Source: Listeria ivanovii subsp. ivanovii
GTDB lineage: Bacteria; Bacillota; Bacilli; Lactobacillales; Listeriaceae
Assembly: GCF_900187025.1 (NCBI RefSeq)
Contig: NZ_LT906478.1
Coordinates: forward strand, 914,001 to 978,000
Direction of reading: 5' to 3'
Length of the DNA stretch: 64,000 nucleotides
Shown here: in pieces, positions 33,281 through 40,807 of the stretch
How positions within the stretch are numbered: position 1 is the first letter of the stretch
How the letters are laid out: each line of letters starts with the position of its first letter
Translations under genes and position numbers: made by a program
Notes under the pieces: model-generated
The model's database searches: none
Told to the model about the DNA's origin: nothing
What the model saw: the letters and a program-made list of their open reading frames with translations, nothing else

Positions 33281-33847
33281 ATGAAATTAGTAGCATTATC
33301 AGGGTCTAACGTAGGTTCTAAAACAAGAACAGCGATGAATTATACCGTTGCAGAACTCAAAACAAAATACCCAGATATGGAAGTCATATTAATTGATCTT
33401 GCTGATTATAAAATAGATTTTAGTGATGGAAGAAATTATTTAGAATATCAAGGTGACACTGGTTTTGTAACCAAAAAGCTGATGGAGGCAGATGCGATTA
33501 TCATTGGAACCCCAATTTTTCAAGCTTCCATTCCAGGTTCACTCAAAAATATATTTGACCTGCTTCCAGTAAATGCATTTCGGAATAAAGTGGTGAGTAT
33601 GCTTGTGACAGCAGGATCCGCGAAACATTACCTTATTGCTGAATATGGATTAAAGCCCATTTTAGCATATATGAAGGCTCAAATTGTTCCGACGTATGTC
33701 TTCATTGAGGAAAAAGACTTTGTGAGAAAAGAAATTGTAGAAGATGATGTGCTATTTCGAATCGAGCGCTTAGTAGAAGATACCGTTCTTTTGACAAGTA
33801 CTTATACGCAATTAAGATTAGAACAAGAAGCTAAATATGATTTTTAG
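33281..33847 (+). CDS. NAD(P)H-dependent FMN reductase (SsuE-like)
   Basis: 188 residues. Flavodoxin-like fold with the FMN phosphate loop GSNVGSKTRTA at the start, ADAIIIGTPIFQASIPGSLKNIFDLLP (FMN ring) and a SsuE/MsuE-like C-terminus. It supplies reduced flavin to its partner monooxygenase, as SsuE does for SsuD. ATG 33281 follows ATAGGAGGGC. It is second in a two-gene operon with the monooxygenase. No other operon member is seen before the MucBP gene. Confidence 0.9.
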   Translation: MKLVALSGSNVGSKTRTAMNYTVAELKTKYPDMEVILIDLADYKIDFSDGRNYLEYQGDTGFVTKKLMEADAIIIGTPIFQASIPGSLKNIFDLLPVNAFRNKVVSMLVTAGSAKHYLIAEYGLKPILAYMKAQIVPTYVFIEEKDFVRKEIVEDDVLFRIERLVEDTVLLTSTYTQLRLEQEAKYDF

Positions 33848-34018
33848 TCTATTAAAGTAGTTTGGCGGGTAAGTGCTGAATTCCTTTGTTTTTTACAAAA
33901 AATTAGTTAAAAGTAAGAAGTTTAACACTTCGCAAAGTCAGGTATTATATTAATAGGCAAAAATTTACCAGTATAAATTTGATAGAGAAGGAACAATTTA
34001 AGAAAGGAGGGTAACCAT

Positions 34019-35479
34019 ATGAAAAAAAGAATTTTTCGTTACGTGTTTGTAAGTATGTTATTATTTACGGGTTTATTAGTGGGAAGTTCATCTGTTCATG
34101 CTGCTGAAATGGACTCTAGCACCATTGCGTATGATTATGTCGATGTGAATACATTAACCAAGGAACAAAAGGATAGTATTATAAAAGGGACTCCGAACGA
34201 AATACATAAAAATGATTACGAAACCTATCAATTTGTTTATCAAAAAAATTCTTCACAAGCAGCTACTAATTCAGTGGATAATCCATCTGGGAATAATCAA
34301 TTATTGAAAACAGGTGATTCAGGAACTAATATTTTTTTAATTATTCTTGGGCTTCTGCTCGTTGGAGGTGGCATTAGTCTGTTTGCTTGGAAAAGGGGGC
34401 GTGGCAAACAGTTTTTATTATTCTTGGTGGTGTTTGGGGGGAGTAGCATACTTGCTGGCTCAATTGTTCAAGCCGCAGAATCTAGTAGCTTAAAACCAGA
34501 AGAAAAAGTAGTTTCATCAAAAGGAGTCAAAGAAACAAAAAAACCAGAAAGTATCCCTGGCTACACTTATGTTGGATATCTTCATACAGTGAAAAATGAT
34601 AATCTACCTGCACCTATTCAAAAAGGAAAAGTTATCGTGAATTATCAAGATGAAAAAGGGACTTCTATAGCACCAAGTGAAACACTAGAAGGCGATATCG
34701 GTCAACCCTATCAAATTTTAGCAAAAGAAATTACTGGTTATGAAGAAAAAGAAGTGGAAGGAAATACTACTGGAACGTATATGAAAGAGACACAAACAGT
34801 AGTTTGCATTTATGAAAAACTGCCAATTGCAGCTGCTAATGTAATGGTCAATTATTTGGATGAAGACGGAAAGAAAATACATGATTCCCAAACAATTAGC
34901 GGTAATATAGGGGATAGTTATGATGCCTCCACACCTAGTTATCAATTAGAAATTGCTGGCTATACATTAGATAATGATAGGCTACCTAACAATGAAAAAG
35001 GCACGCTATCTGAGCAAACGCAAGAAGTGAATTATGTATACAGGAAAGAGTTGCAAGAGGTTACAATTACGATTAGGTTTGTTGATCGCGATGATAATCC
35101 GTTTGTACTAGATGATTTAACTACCTATAAAGATGGTTCGCTAGTTCCGCTTTATCCAAACTTAGATCAGTACCACATGTTGTTAGATTATAATCAGCAA
35201 GTATACAATCAAGGCGAGCAAGTACCTGATATTGTATTGGATAGCAAAGAAGGAGAAACGTATTCCTTACCAGAAAAAATGACATTTAGTATTTTAGATA
35301 ATCAAGGAAATCCAGTGGATTATGTGGCTTCACCAAATGCAAATAATAGTGTCAGTGGAATTAGGTATTGGCAAAACTATCGCAGTACTCCAGCTAATCG
35401 TGAAGGAACTCTAACTTCTGAGGATATAGTGGTTACTTATCAAATTCTTAGATATGGTATTCTTATTCCCGCACCATAA
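34019..35479 (+). CDS. Secreted MucBP-domain protein with an internal sorting-signal-like segment
   Basis: 486 residues from ATG 34019 after AGAAAGGAGGG. A signal peptide (1-29, SSVHAAE) starts a short N-terminal domain (30-94). Then LLKTGD (95-100), a hydrophobic stretch (104-124) and KRGRGK (125-130) copy the form of an LPXTG anchor. A second hydrophobic stretch (131-151) ends in VQAAE, like another signal peptide. Two MucBP repeats follow (about 203-266 and 272-341) and a beta-rich domain to the end, which has no sorting signal. It looks like two secreted proteins fused in one frame. MucBP domains often bind mucin or other glycans. Confidence 0.85.
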   Translation: MKKRIFRYVFVSMLLFTGLLVGSSSVHAAEMDSSTIAYDYVDVNTLTKEQKDSIIKGTPNEIHKNDYETYQFVYQKNSSQAATNSVDNPSGNNQLLKTGDSGTNIFLIILGLLLVGGGISLFAWKRGRGKQFLLFLVVFGGSSILAGSIVQAAESSSLKPEEKVVSSKGVKETKKPESIPGYTYVGYLHTVKNDNLPAPIQKGKVIVNYQDEKGTSIAPSETLEGDIGQPYQILAKEITGYEEKEVEGNTTGTYMKETQTVVCIYEKLPIAAANVMVNYLDEDGKKIHDSQTISGNIGDSYDASTPSYQLEIAGYTLDNDRLPNNEKGTLSEQTQEVNYVYRKELQEVTITIRFVDRDDNPFVLDDLTTYKDGSLVPLYPNLDQYHMLLDYNQQVYNQGEQVPDIVLDSKEGETYSLPEKMTFSILDNQGNPVDYVASPNANNSVSGIRYWQNYRSTPANREGTLTSEDIVVTYQILRYGILIPAP

Positions 35480-35572
35480 GGCGATTTAGAAGATACTAAA
35501 ATGTAAGGCAATTGCAAGTGCAAACTGATGTTTTGTATTGTGACCTTCTATATAATCATGAATAGGAGGTCA

Positions 35573-35768
35573 ATGTTATGGAAAATAACAACTTGGAAAA
35601 CAAATTTTGCAACTCTTGTCATCGTTTTAACCCTATTAGCATTGGTTTTAGTAATCTGGATAGAAAGTATTTTTGTATCATATGTTTTTTTTAATTTTAC
35701 TGACAAGCGGTTTTATTACTAGTGCTATTGGTATTTTTAGTAAGAAAGAGAAAAATCTATTAGACTAA
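35573..35768 (+). pseudogene. Small two-helix membrane protein gene with a poly-T frameshift
   Basis: From ATG 35573 the frame reads MLWKITTWKTNFATL, a strong helix and IESIFVSY, then leaves frame at T8 (35685-35692) and stops at 35720-35722. With one T fewer the reading continues as VFLILLTSGFITSAIGIF and SKKEKNLLD to TAA 35766-35768, a coherent second helix and charged tail, about 64 residues. AGGAGG is close to this start; an ATG at 35578 in another frame is better spaced but gives an unlikely peptide. No family is recognised. It could be decayed, phase-variable or a read error. Confidence 0.5.
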
Positions 35769-35843
35769 TAGTGATTTTTATTATTTTTGGTTTAACAGCG
35801 GAAGGTATTTAGAATTTAACGGATATTATGATAATTAAAAAGC

Positions 35844-35872
35844 AGGAGCCCTAACAGGTTCCTATTTTTTTG
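35844..35872 (+). terminator. Terminator after the small membrane gene
   Basis: AGGAGCC (35844-35850) pairs with GGTTCCT (35857-35863) with one wobble, followed by ATTTTTTT. Confidence 0.72.
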
Positions 35873-35911
35873 CTTATTTTTATCTTTTCGGGGTAAATAG
35901 GAAAAGATAAG

Positions 35912-35955
35912 TTGCATTTTAATAGATACATGCTATAATAATTGGTATAGACCGA
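35912..35955 (+). promoter_or_regulatory. nagAB-nagR promoter with dre-like NagR operator
   Basis: TTGCAT (35912-35917), 16-base spacer, TATAAT (35934-35939). TTGGTATAGACCGA at 35942-35955 matches the NagR/DasR dre motif (TGGTATAGACCA type), placed at the transcription start. NagR, encoded in the same operon, would repress here until amino-sugar phosphates accumulate. Confidence 0.78.
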
Positions 35956-35977
35956 TTTAACGAGGAGGCAAAATGTA

Positions 35978-37111
35978 ATGGCTAATAAGGTAATTACAAA
36001 CGCTACAATTTATACTGGTAAAGGGATTCTCGAAAACGCTTTTGTAAGATTTGACAAACAGATTCTAGAAGTTGGCTCTATGGCTAATTTTCAAGCAGAT
36101 AAAACAGAAGAAGTTGTGGATGTGAAAGGACAAAAATTAGTTCCTGGATTTATAGATGTTCATTCTCATGGGGGCTATAGTTTTGACGCGATGGATGCAG
36201 ATCCAGAAGCACTTAGAAAGCAAGTGAATGGCATGTTGAACGAAGGGATTACCACGTACTTCCCAACAACAATGACACAATCACATGAAAATATTGAAAA
36301 AGCATTGAAAGTAATCAATGAAGTAGCTCAAACCGAGCCTGTCATTGGTGGGATTCATTTAGAAGGACCATTTGTTTCGAAAGTTTTCAAAGGGGCGCAA
36401 CCAGAAGAATACATCCAAGCGCCGGATTTGGAGCTTTTCAAAAAATGGTTTGCTATTTCTGGTGGCCTAATTAAATTAGTAACGTATGCTCCAGAACATG
36501 AAACTTCTGCTGATTTTGAAAATTTGTGTTTTGAACTAGGTGTTGTTCCAAGTATTGGACACTCTAATGATGTTCGTGAACACTTGAAAACTAGTAAAGC
36601 AACCCATGCAACTCATTTATATAATGCATGTCACCGAATGACACACCGCGAACCAGGTGTTCCAGGGCACGTTTTACTAGAACAAGGCATCAACGCTGAA
36701 CTGATTGTTGACGGTATCCACGTGCACCCAGATATGGTGAAATTAGCTTATGAAATGAAAGGCGCAGAACATCTTTGCATCATTACTGATTCGATGCGCG
36801 CAAAAGGTATGCCAGAAGGAAAGTCTGAACTTGGTGGACAAACAGTTATTGTAAAAGATAAACAAGCGCGCTTAGAAGACGGAACACTTGCTGGTAGTGT
36901 ACTAACTTATGACGATGGCTTCCGTAACATGATTAAATTTACCGGCTGTACGATAGAAGAAGCAGTTCTTATGTCTTCTGGAAATCAAGCACGTGAATTT
37001 AACCTAACACAAAAAGGTGCTATCCAAGCGGGTAAAGACGCTGATTTCAACATTTTAAACGATGATTTACAAATAACAGCAACCTATTCATTCGGAAAAA
37101 AACATTCTTGA
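35978..37111 (+). CDS. nagA: N-acetylglucosamine-6-phosphate deacetylase NagA
   Basis: 377 residues. Amidohydrolase-fold enzyme that removes acetate from GlcNAc-6-phosphate, giving GlcN-6-phosphate for NagB. Visible are GFIDVHSHGGYSFDAMD (metal site), GGIHLEGPFVSK, the HSND and HLYNACHRMTHREPGVPG stretches, and ITDSMRAKG with the catalytic Asp. ATG 35978 follows CGAGGAGGC. First gene of nagA-nagB-nagR with 15-base gaps. It recycles amino sugars from cell wall and environment. Confidence 0.96.
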   Translation: MANKVITNATIYTGKGILENAFVRFDKQILEVGSMANFQADKTEEVVDVKGQKLVPGFIDVHSHGGYSFDAMDADPEALRKQVNGMLNEGITTYFPTTMTQSHENIEKALKVINEVAQTEPVIGGIHLEGPFVSKVFKGAQPEEYIQAPDLELFKKWFAISGGLIKLVTYAPEHETSADFENLCFELGVVPSIGHSNDVREHLKTSKATHATHLYNACHRMTHREPGVPGHVLLEQGINAELIVDGIHVHPDMVKLAYEMKGAEHLCIITDSMRAKGMPEGKSELGGQTVIVKDKQARLEDGTLAGSVLTYDDGFRNMIKFTGCTIEEAVLMSSGNQAREFNLTQKGAIQAGKDADFNILNDDLQITATYSFGKKHS

Positions 37112-37126
37112 GAGGAAGATATTATT

Positions 37127-37831
37127 ATGCAACTTATCACAACAGAAAATAAATTAGCAGGTTCTAAAAAAGCATTAGAAATTATTGAAAAAGGAATTAC
37201 ATCTGGTGAAGTGAAAACACTAGGTCTTGCAACAGGTAGCACTCCAGAAACACTATACGCTGAATTTGTAAAAAGCGATGTAGACACGAAAAATGTAACA
37301 ACAACTAATTTAGATGAATATGTAGGTCTTGCAGCGAGCGACCCAAACAGTTATCATTATTATATGAACGAGTTATTATTCTCTAAAAAAGCATTTAAAG
37401 AAAGTTTCTTACCAAATGGAGAAGCTACAGATGCAGAAGCGGAATGTTCCCGTTACGAAAACATTTTGTCAGAGCATCCAGTAGACATTCAAGTATTAGG
37501 TATCGGAACAAATGGCCATATTGGTTTTAATGAACCTGGAACTTCTTTTGATTCATTAACACACAAAGTCGTTTTAACTGATTCTACTCGTGAAGCAAAC
37601 AAACGCTTTTTCGAAAGAGAAGAAGATGTACCAACCCATGCTTATTCGATGGGAATTAAATCTATCATGAATGCGAAAAAAATTATCCTACTTGCTTTTG
37701 GTGAAAACAAAGCACAAGCAATCAAAGAAACTATTAAAGGACCTGTAGATGTGAATTGTCCTGCTTCAGTACTTCAAAATCATCCAGATGTTACTGTGAT
37801 TCTTGATAATGAGGCGGCGTCACTTCTATAA
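37127..37831 (+). CDS. nagB: Glucosamine-6-phosphate deaminase NagB
   Basis: 234 residues, the short Firmicute form without the allosteric C-terminus of the E. coli enzyme. It converts GlcN-6-phosphate to fructose-6-phosphate and ammonia. Key stretches: GLATGSTPETLY, TNLDEYVGLA, GIGTNGHIGFNEPGTSF (catalytic loop) and AYSMGIKSIMNAKKI. It lies between nagA and nagR in the operon and completes the link from amino sugar to glycolysis. Confidence 0.96.
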   Translation: MQLITTENKLAGSKKALEIIEKGITSGEVKTLGLATGSTPETLYAEFVKSDVDTKNVTTTNLDEYVGLAASDPNSYHYYMNELLFSKKAFKESFLPNGEATDAEAECSRYENILSEHPVDIQVLGIGTNGHIGFNEPGTSFDSLTHKVVLTDSTREANKRFFEREEDVPTHAYSMGIKSIMNAKKIILLAFGENKAQAIKETIKGPVDVNCPASVLQNHPDVTVILDNEAASLL

Positions 37832-37846
37832 GAAGAGGGCGGGGAA

Positions 37847-38569
37847 ATGATCGATAAACAATCAGGAATACCGATTTACATTCAGATTCAAAGTGAAATT
37901 AAAAAGAAAATGGAAGATGGCGTCTGGAAAGTAGGGACTTCTATTCCTGCTGAGCGTCAACTTGCAGAAATGTTTCATGTTAGTCGAATGACAGTTAGGC
38001 AAGCAATCCAAGGCCTAGTGGATGATAATATTTTGCAAAGACGCGTCGGTGCAGGAACTTTCATTGCGGAAAAGAAATTAACAGAGCGATTAGAAGCTGT
38101 TACAAGTTTTACTAATCTGATGTTACAAGAAGGGAAAGTCCCATCGACACGAATTGTATCGTACGGGATTCGTCCTGCAAGTACGCAAGAGCAAGAAGCA
38201 CTGCAACTCCCAGAAAACAGCAATGTCATGAAAATTGAACGGATTCGTTACGGCGATCGTGTGCCGATTCTTTATGAAGTTGCTGCCATTCCAGAAAAAA
38301 TCGCTTCACTGCTTACAAAGGAAGACATCATGGATTCCCTTTATAAAGCAATTGAATTAAAGCTTGGTCAACCAATTGGTGAAGCAGAACAAATTATGGA
38401 AGCTTCTCTAGTTTCAGAAAAAATTGCGCCATATCTTGATGTAAAACTCGGCTCACCGGTGATGAAACTTCGACAAATTACAATTTTAGAAGATGGTCGA
38501 CCATTTGAATTTACGCGTTCCCAGTATGTTGGTAGTAGATTTCAATTTGTAGCTAGGATTAAACAATAA
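37847..38569 (+). CDS. nagR: GntR/HutC-family repressor NagR (YvoA/DasR type)
   Basis: 240 residues. An N-terminal winged helix (about 8-72: SIPAERQLAEMFHVSRMTVRQAIQGLVDDNILQRRVGAGTFI) joins a UTRA effector domain (about 90-235). HutC subfamily members of this kind bind GlcN-6-P or GlcNAc-6-P and leave dre sites. It is in the operon with nagA and nagB, and a matching dre-like site covers the operon's start point, so negative autoregulation is likely. Confidence 0.93.
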   Translation: MIDKQSGIPIYIQIQSEIKKKMEDGVWKVGTSIPAERQLAEMFHVSRMTVRQAIQGLVDDNILQRRVGAGTFIAEKKLTERLEAVTSFTNLMLQEGKVPSTRIVSYGIRPASTQEQEALQLPENSNVMKIERIRYGDRVPILYEVAAIPEKIASLLTKEDIMDSLYKAIELKLGQPIGEAEQIMEASLVSEKIAPYLDVKLGSPVMKLRQITILEDGRPFEFTRSQYVGSRFQFVARIKQ

Positions 38570-38573
38570 ATGG

Positions 38574-38613
38574 AAAGCTTGAGGCGAATGTAACTCGTTT
38601 CAAGCTTTTTTTG
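38574..38613 (+). terminator. Terminator of the nag operon
   Basis: AAAGCTTGA (38574-38582) pairs with TTCAAGCTTT (38599-38608), then TTTT. Confidence 0.88.
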
Positions 38614-38717
38614 GCGAAATAACTTATCAGTGGGTAGGCCAATAATGATTTTCGTTGTCTTTTTGCAAATAAAAAAGTATAATGAGATGAATAAAAAATT
38701 TGCGGGGAGGACTAGCC

Positions 38718-39773
38718 ATGAGTTGGACGATTATATTAATTTGTTTTGGCGTGTCCATGTTACTTACACCGCTGATTCGAAAAATAGCCCTTTATTTTGA
38801 TATTACGGATAAACCTGATCAACGACGAATTAATATTAAGCCGATCCCGAGTTTGGGTGGTTTAGCGATATTTATTAGTTTTGTGATAGGGTTGCTCCTG
38901 CTTCCAATTGAAAATGAGTTTTTATGGCCACTTTTAATTGCGGCATTTGTGATGGCTTTAACTGGATTTTTAGATGATATTTTAGAATTAAAAGCAAGAT
39001 ATAAATTAATTGGTCAAGTGTTAGCTGCTTTTATCATTGTAGCTTGGGGCAATATTAGTATCGACTTCATTAATTTACCATTTGGTGGCGAGATTCACTT
39101 TGGGGTATTAAGTATTCCCCTAACAATTATTTGGATTGTTGCCATTACCAATGCGATCAACTTAATTGATGGCCTTGACGGGCTTGCTGCTGGAGTTTCC
39201 ACGATTGCGTTGCTGACTATTTTAGGAATGGCGTTTATCATGGGAGATACACTAGTTATCATGATAGCAAGTATATTAATTGCTGGGACTCTTGGATTCT
39301 TACCATATAACTTTAATCCAGCAAAAATATTTATGGGGGATACAGGAGCACTGTTTTTAGGCTTTATTATCTCCGTTTTATCTGTCATGGGTTTCAAAAA
39401 TGTTACTTTCATCTCGTTAATCGTTCCAATTTTAATTTTAGGTGTGCCAATTTCTGACACTGTTTTTGCAATCGTTCGAAGGTTGGTTACGAAACAACCA
39501 ATTGCGATGGCGGATAAGTCTCATTTGCATCATTGTTTGCTACGACTTGGCTTCACGCATAGACAAACAGTTATTTTAATCTACGCAATTGCAGCATTAT
39601 TTTCTTTATTCGCCTTCATCTTTACGATGTCAACGTTATGGGGTTCGATGCTCCTAATCGGTGTGTTGTTGCTTTTAATTGAAATAATGATTGAAACACT
39701 TGGATTAGTAGGAAGTGCATATCGTCCTTTACTAAAACTATTAAAAATATCCAAAGAAGATAAAATAGATTAG
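38718..39773 (+). CDS. Undecaprenyl-phosphate GlcNAc-1-phosphate transferase (TagO/WecA family)
   Basis: 351 residues from ATG 38718 after GGGGAGGAC. Ten or eleven membrane helices. The MraY/WecA motifs are visible: DKPDQRRINIKPIPSLGG, TGFLDDILELKARYKLIGQ (DD motif), AINLIDGLDGLAAG, ANPAKIFMGDTGALFLG-like (FNPAKIFMGDTGALFLG) and DKSHLHHCLLRLG. It transfers GlcNAc-1-phosphate from UDP-GlcNAc to undecaprenyl phosphate, the first step of wall teichoic acid linkage synthesis. Listeria may have a second copy elsewhere. Stands alone between terminators, next to the nag operon. Confidence 0.93.
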   Translation: MSWTIILICFGVSMLLTPLIRKIALYFDITDKPDQRRINIKPIPSLGGLAIFISFVIGLLLLPIENEFLWPLLIAAFVMALTGFLDDILELKARYKLIGQVLAAFIIVAWGNISIDFINLPFGGEIHFGVLSIPLTIIWIVAITNAINLIDGLDGLAAGVSTIALLTILGMAFIMGDTLVIMIASILIAGTLGFLPYNFNPAKIFMGDTGALFLGFIISVLSVMGFKNVTFISLIVPILILGVPISDTVFAIVRRLVTKQPIAMADKSHLHHCLLRLGFTHRQTVILIYAIAALFSLFAFIFTMSTLWGSMLLIGVLLLLIEIMIETLGLVGSAYRPLLKLLKISKEDKID

Positions 39774-39803
39774 AGACTAGAAACGTGTACTAGTCTCTTT
39801 TTT
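39772..39803 (+). terminator. Terminator of the TagO-like gene
   Basis: AGAGACTAG (39772-39780) pairs perfectly with CTAGTCTCT (39790-39798), then T5. Confidence 0.92.
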
Positions 39804-39821
39804 CTATGCCAAAATTCTTAT

Positions 39822-39835
39822 TGAGTAAGCACTCA
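39822..39835. promoter_or_regulatory. Second TGAGT-N4-ACTCA inverted repeat
   Basis: TGAGTAAGCACTCA, differing from the repeat at 2081-2094 only in the spacer. It lies 52 bases before the first U32-family gene, near where a promoter is expected. Confidence 0.4.
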
Positions 39836-39886
39836 TCTTGTGATACATTTATCAGGTAACGTTTTTTTAGAAATGAGGAGAAAAAC

Positions 39887-40795
39887 ATGGAAATCATTGC
39901 GACAGCAGATTCAATTAGTCAAGCTGAAAAATTGCTTCGCGCGGGGGTAGACAGATTATATGTAGGGAACAGCCAATTTGGCTTGAGGTTGCCTCATTCA
40001 TTTTCTGTTGAAGAATTACGTGAAATAGTTCGTTTAGCGCATCAAGAAGGTAAGAAAGTAACGGTTGCTGTTAATTCACTTATGCACAATGAGCATATGA
40101 AGTTATTACCCGAATTTTTGGAGCAGCTTGCAGAAATGGATGTGGACACAGTAGCATGTGGTGATCCTGGAGCGATTATGCTTTTAACAGAGATGAAAAA
40201 GCCACTACCATTTATTTATGATGCCCAAACATTTGTGACTAGCGCAGAACAAATTTCGTTTTGGGAAAAACAAGGAGCCGTTGGTGCTGTACTTGCAAGA
40301 GAATTAACAGAAAGCGAAATAAAAGCTATTGTGAAAAAACTTTCTATTCCGGTGGAAGTGCTGGTTTATGGACCAACCTGTATTCACCAATCAAAGCGCA
40401 AGTTAGTGACTAATTATCAGCGAATTGTAGAAATGGAAGATGATACTTCCAAAGATCGCGGGCTTTATTTACGTGAACCCAACGATGAAACAAGTCAGCT
40501 GCCAATTTATGAAGATGAATCGGGCACACATATTTTTGCTTCAGAAGATATTTCACTTGTGCCGTATTTGGCTGATTTATATGCATCAGGTTGTAGAACA
40601 TGGAAACTAGACGGTGTTCTCGCTGAATCAGATAACTTTGTTGAAATTACGACTCTTTTTGTTGAAGCCAAAGAAGCGATTACCTGCGACCGTTTTGTTG
40701 CAGAGTATTTTGTGAATAAATTAACGGAACTTCAACCAAAAACAAGGAAATTAGATGCTGGATTCTATTTGAAAAATCCGGATGATGTGAAATAG
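39887..40795 (+). CDS. trhP1: U32 peptidase-family protein, TrhP1 (YrrN)-like
   Basis: 302 residues after GAGGAG. A TIM-barrel-like U32 domain: EIIATADSISQAEKLLRAGVDRLYVGN, then AVNSLMHN and VLVYGPTCIHQSKRKLVTNY. TrhP1 and TrhP2 together hydroxylate tRNA U34 to 5-hydroxyuridine in B. subtilis (yrrN-yrrO). The cluster cysteines found in its partner are mostly missing here, as expected for the short TrhP1 subunit. The partner starts 13 bases downstream, in one operon. Confidence 0.85.
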   Translation: MEIIATADSISQAEKLLRAGVDRLYVGNSQFGLRLPHSFSVEELREIVRLAHQEGKKVTVAVNSLMHNEHMKLLPEFLEQLAEMDVDTVACGDPGAIMLLTEMKKPLPFIYDAQTFVTSAEQISFWEKQGAVGAVLARELTESEIKAIVKKLSIPVEVLVYGPTCIHQSKRKLVTNYQRIVEMEDDTSKDRGLYLREPNDETSQLPIYEDESGTHIFASEDISLVPYLADLYASGCRTWKLDGVLAESDNFVEITTLFVEAKEAITCDRFVAEYFVNKLTELQPKTRKLDAGFYLKNPDDVK

Positions 40796-40807
40796 GGGGA
40801 TAGCATA

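Larger units (their letters stand above)
35480..35977. other. 498-base gap: broken small gene, terminator and nag promoter
   Basis: Between the MucBP gene and nagA. It holds the frameshifted small membrane gene (35573-35768), further decayed-looking codons to about 35812 (VIFIIFGLTAEGI in one frame), a terminator and the nagA promoter with operator. No other coding potential is seen. Confidence 0.6.

Noticed and set aside
35578-35694. Alternative frame with two CXXC pairs in the small gene region
   Set aside because: It has good ribosome spacing, but the peptide is short, ends in the T tract and has no conserved core; the helix-encoding frame is more coherent.
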